Source: Acidobacteriaceae bacterium (GTDB lineage: Bacteria > Acidobacteriota > Terriglobia > Terriglobales > Acidobacteriaceae). Taken from it: a stretch of 64,000 nt of DNA. This document shows, in pieces, positions 61,589-64,000 of the stretch. The number at the start of each line of letters is the position of its first letter. Position 1 is the first letter of the stretch. Location of the stretch: NCBI GenBank assembly GCA_903642235.1, contig CAHJWL010000012.1:1-64000 (forward strand), read 5' to 3'. Made by a program: the position numbers and the translations under genes. The notes under the pieces were generated by a model. It saw nothing but the letters and a program-made list of their open reading frames with translations, was not told where the DNA came from and did not search any database.

Positions 61589-62956
61589 TTAGCAGCGATG
61601 AATTTTTGGAGACTTGATCCCTTTGGTGGCGTTGCGTGTGTCGATGACGAGCCTGGAGCGGTTCACGATGTCCTGGTAGTCGTAGTCGGTGTGATCGGTC
61701 ACGATCAGCACGCAGTCATACTGCTCGATGTCGGTCAGCGAAGTGGAGGACATGTTGAGGTTGTAGTGGCGGCCGCGACCGACGGTCGGATGATATGGAT
61801 CGTTGTAGAGAACTTCGGCTCCTTGCTCGCGGAGCAGTTCAATGATGGTGAGCGAGGGCGATTCACGAAGATCATCGATGTCGCGCTTGTATGACATACC
61901 AAGCATAAGAATGCGGGATCCATTCACGGCTTTCTTGTGCTGATTGAGCGCCTTGCCGACCTGGGCGGTCACGAACTCCGGCATGGCTTCGTTGACCTCG
62001 CCAGCGAGCTCGATGAAGCGCGTATTGAAGTCGTACTCCTTTGCCTTCCAGCTGAGATAGAACGGATCGATCGGAATGCAATGGCCGCCAAGACCCGGGC
62101 CGGGATAGAAGGCGTGAAACCCGAAGGGCTTGGTGGACGCAGCATCGATCACCTCCCAGATATCAACGCCCATTCGCATCGAAAGCACCTTCAGTTCATT
62201 GACGAGTGCGATGTTCACGCAGCGGTAGATGTTCTCAAGCAGCTTGGTCATCTCCGCTACGCGCGTGGTGGAGACACGGATGGCGCGGGTGAAGATGCCC
62301 TCATACAGAGTGGCGGCGAGCTCGGTGGCGATCGGCTCATGGCCGCCGACCACCTTGGGAATGTCATGCCGCGCGACATCGGTGTTACCGGGATCTTCGC
62401 GCTCGGGTGAAAAGGCGACATAGAAGACGCCGCTTTCGTTCTGCTCGCCGGCAGCCTGCGTCTTGAGTCCCAGCTTGTTTTCGGCCTCGAGAATCGGGAT
62501 CAGGATGTCTTCTGTCGTCCCGGGATATGTGGTGCTCTCGAGGACCACCAACTGTCCGGGCTGGATCCAGGGCGCGATAGAGTGGGCGGTGTTCTCGATG
62601 TAGCTGAGGTCGGGCTCGCGATGGCCGGTGAGCGGAGTGGGGACGCAGAGAATGATGGCGTCCTGATCGACCAGGTGCGAGAAGTCGGCAGTGGCGTTGA
62701 ACCCGTGTTCCCGCGCGCTCTGGATCTCCTCGGCAGGGATACGGAAGATGTAGGATCGCCCGGCTTCGAGGTCGGTCACCTTGCGCTGATCGATGTCGAA
62801 CCCGGTCACCTTAAATCCTGCCTCCGCCAGCAGCAGAGACAGCGGCAGACCGACATAGCCAAGGCCGATGATGCCGATTCTGGCGGTGCGAGCCTGAAGG
62901 CGCTCAAGGCGCTCGGTGGCAAGACGGGGGAGGGTTTCAGGGCTGGTCATCAACAT
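61589..62956 (-). CDS. Nucleotide sugar dehydrogenase, UDP-GlcNAc/UDP-ManNAc 6-dehydrogenase type (WbpA/WecC)
   Basis: 455 residues. Rossmann motif IGIIGLGYVGLPLSLLLAEAGF (about 27-48), VVLESTTYPGTTED, the central TKLLENIYRCVNIALVNELKVL and the catalytic Cys293 in YPGPGLGGHCIPIDPFYL. The C-terminal UDP-binding domain has GMSYKRDIDDLRESPSLTIIELL. The enzyme oxidises C6 of a UDP-hexosamine to the uronic acid with two NAD+, making the acidic sugar for the EPS. The YSTEPG-type sequence (STTYPGTTED) and overall length favour the WbpA side over Ugd. Its partner epimerase may be the gene at 63298. Confidence 0.95.
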   Translation of the reverse strand: MLMTSPETLPRLATERLERLQARTARIGIIGLGYVGLPLSLLLAEAGFKVTGFDIDQRKVTDLEAGRSYIFRIPAEEIQSAREHGFNATADFSHLVDQDAIILCVPTPLTGHREPDLSYIENTAHSIAPWIQPGQLVVLESTTYPGTTEDILIPILEAENKLGLKTQAAGEQNESGVFYVAFSPEREDPGNTDVARHDIPKVVGGHEPIATELAATLYEGIFTRAIRVSTTRVAEMTKLLENIYRCVNIALVNELKVLSMRMGVDIWEVIDAASTKPFGFHAFYPGPGLGGHCIPIDPFYLSWKAKEYDFNTRFIELAGEVNEAMPEFVTAQVGKALNQHKKAVNGSRILMLGMSYKRDIDDLRESPSLTIIELLREQGAEVLYNDPYHPTVGRGRHYNLNMSSTSLTDIEQYDCVLIVTDHTDYDYQDIVNRSRLVIDTRNATKGIKSPKIHRC

Positions 62957-63297
62957 GTTCGCTATTATTGCACTGGATCTGCGTGGGTAGAGGAGAGTCC
63001 TCCTGCCACGAAGGTCGCAGGGCTACTGCCCCCGATGCGCGGGGCTCCGTTCACCGAGAGGTGTAGGCAGCCGCGTACATCAATCGCTCTTTGCTCTCCG
63101 TCGATAAAAGGAATCAGGAGTCGGAGAGCGACGAGCAAATTGAACGACTACCATCAGGAGAGAACGGAAGTTGCATTGAACAGGCCGGAGACGACTGCGA
63201 TAACAGAACTGCAGCTTTGCGCACCCTGCGACATATCCTGTCAGCGGCGCGCCGGTAGGTGATACAAGAACGGCCGGAAGGTCCGGTTGGAGGAATC
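62957..63297. promoter_or_regulatory. Divergent leader region with an 8-bp hairpin
   Basis: 341 bp between the dehydrogenase and epimerase genes. A perfect GCTCTCCG / CGGAGAGC stem (63093-63129) is flanked by TTTGCTC and GAGCAAA halves. It may be part of a 5' leader of the epimerase mRNA. No coding frame here is convincing. Confidence 0.4.
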
Positions 63298-64000
63298 GTG
63301 GCACGATATCTGATCACAGGAATTGCAGGATTCATTGGGTCTTCGATCGCACACGCGCTGGTGGAGCAGGGCCATGAGGTCCACGGCGTCGACAATCTTT
63401 CGACTGGACGGATGGAGAACCTGGCCGACATACGCGACTCGCTTACGTTTCAGCTCGCCGACATCCAGGACCTGAACGCGATGCACGCTGCCTGTGAAGG
63501 GGTGGATTTCGTCATGCATCAAGCAGCGCTTGCGTCGGTCCCTCGCTCCGTAAAAGATCCGTTGAGCTCGCACGAATCAAACATTAACGGCACGCTTAAT
63601 GTTCTTCTGGCGGCGCGAGATGCGAACGTGAAGCGCATCGTCTACGCGGCATCATCGTCGGCCTACGGGGATCAGCCGACCCAGCCGAAGCATGAGGAGA
63701 TGAGCCCGGCTCCGCTGTCTCCCTATGCCGTGCAGAAGCTGACCTGCGAGTATTACATCCAGGCGTTTTGTAAGGTCTACGGCATGGAAGGTGTGTGTCT
63801 GCGGTACTTCAACATCTTCGGCCCCCGCCAGGCGGCGGACTCGCCCTACTCGGGCGTTATCGCACAGTTCGTGTACAAAATGATGGCAGGCGAGACGCCC
63901 ACGATTCACGGAGATGGAACCGTAAGCCGGGACTTCACTTTCATCGAGAATGCTGTCAATGCAAACCTTCTCGCCTGCCAGGCCCCCAGCAGTGTGGCGA
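63298..64000 (+). CDS. NAD-dependent epimerase/dehydratase (nucleotide sugar epimerase), cut by window end
   Basis: At least 234 codons from a GTG at 63298 with a GGAGG site; the 3' end is outside the window. Extended-SDR motifs: LITGIAGFIGSSIAHAL (an Ile replaces the usual Gly in TGGAGFIG), VDNLSTGRMENL, MHQAALASVPRSVKDP, AASSSAYGDQP with the catalytic Tyr in YAVQK, and RYFNIFGPRQAADSPYSGVIAQF. These match UDP-GlcNAc/UDP-GlcNAcA 4-epimerases of the WbpP/Gne/TviC group. Together with the adjacent dehydrogenase it would supply an aminouronic acid donor for the EPS. Confidence 0.93.
   Translation, partial: MARYLITGIAGFIGSSIAHALVEQGHEVHGVDNLSTGRMENLADIRDSLTFQLADIQDLNAMHAACEGVDFVMHQAALASVPRSVKDPLSSHESNINGTLNVLLAARDANVKRIVYAASSSAYGDQPTQPKHEEMSPAPLSPYAVQKLTCEYYIQAFCKVYGMEGVCLRYFNIFGPRQAADSPYSGVIAQFVYKMMAGETPTIHGDGTVSRDFTFIENAVNANLLACQAPSSVA

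Noticed and set aside
1..64000. tRNA, rRNA or riboswitch genes
   Set aside because: I looked for T-loop (GGTTCGA-type) and other conserved elements in the gaps and found none with a matching fold.

Overview
The window is GC-rich DNA coding densely on both strands. It most likely comes from an Acidobacteriota genome of the Terriglobia/Acidobacteriaceae kind (Granulicella, Terriglobus or Edaphobacter relatives). That placement is inferred from gene content: a pro-kumamolisin/sedolisin protease with Ig-like domains, a carboxypeptidase-regulatory-like secreted protein, two DUF885 proteins, a DUF6982-type protein next to a sigma-54 regulator, and a dispersed hairpin repeat whose antisense reading produces short peptides of the 'SSRSDLL' type. 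There is no rRNA or tRNA gene to confirm it, and I see no phage, IS element or CRISPR array.

Region 1 (1-37 kb) is a mosaic of small transcription units. It holds secreted proteins (1-1149, 1289-1738, 13338-13724, 16109-17638), an ABC-F ATPase, a divergent HxlR regulator/quinone reductase pair with palindromic operators, two DUF885 proteins, a glutaminyl cyclotransferase, a sedolisin, a metallophosphoesterase, a lone OppD-like ATPase, a DUF4260 protein, an old yellow enzyme, GalU, a frameshifted AbrB-type antitoxin, Mfd, an extremely acidic small protein, a membrane GGDEF protein, a solute:sodium symporter, an M61 peptidase, an SDR, a zinc-ribbon protein, a BrkB-type membrane protein and an MBL-fold hydrolase. 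A hairpin repeat (core ATCCCTACGGGAT followed by GACAAC) occurs in many of the gaps, always in the same orientation, and forms a tandem array at 5302-5651.

Region 2 (35.8-39.3 kb) has two divergent sigma-54 enhancer-binding regulators. One carries a receiver domain that has lost its phospho-acceptor Asp. The 490-bp gap between them holds palindromes and a possible -24/-12 promoter.

Region 3 (39.5 kb to the end) is an exopolysaccharide (EPS) locus. It has three GT4 and four GT2 glycosyltransferases, a polysaccharide deacetylase, a Wzx-type flippase, a Wzy/O-antigen-ligase-like polymerase, a nucleotide-sugar dehydrogenase (WbpA/WecC type), a nucleotide-sugar epimerase cut by the window end, and a frameshifted acyltransferase-3. 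Two related large secreted beta-helix proteins also lie in it. Embedded in it is a compact four-gene operon: hexapeptide acetyltransferase, FkbH-like HAD-IIIC protein, acyl carrier protein and VOC/epimerase-like protein. I read this as an ACP-bound acyl-unit (glyceryl- or lactyl-like) pathway that may decorate the polysaccharide. It is the most interesting candidate system in the window. GalU at 19.3 kb would supply UDP-glucose, and the sigma-54 regulators are plausible but unproven controllers of the locus.
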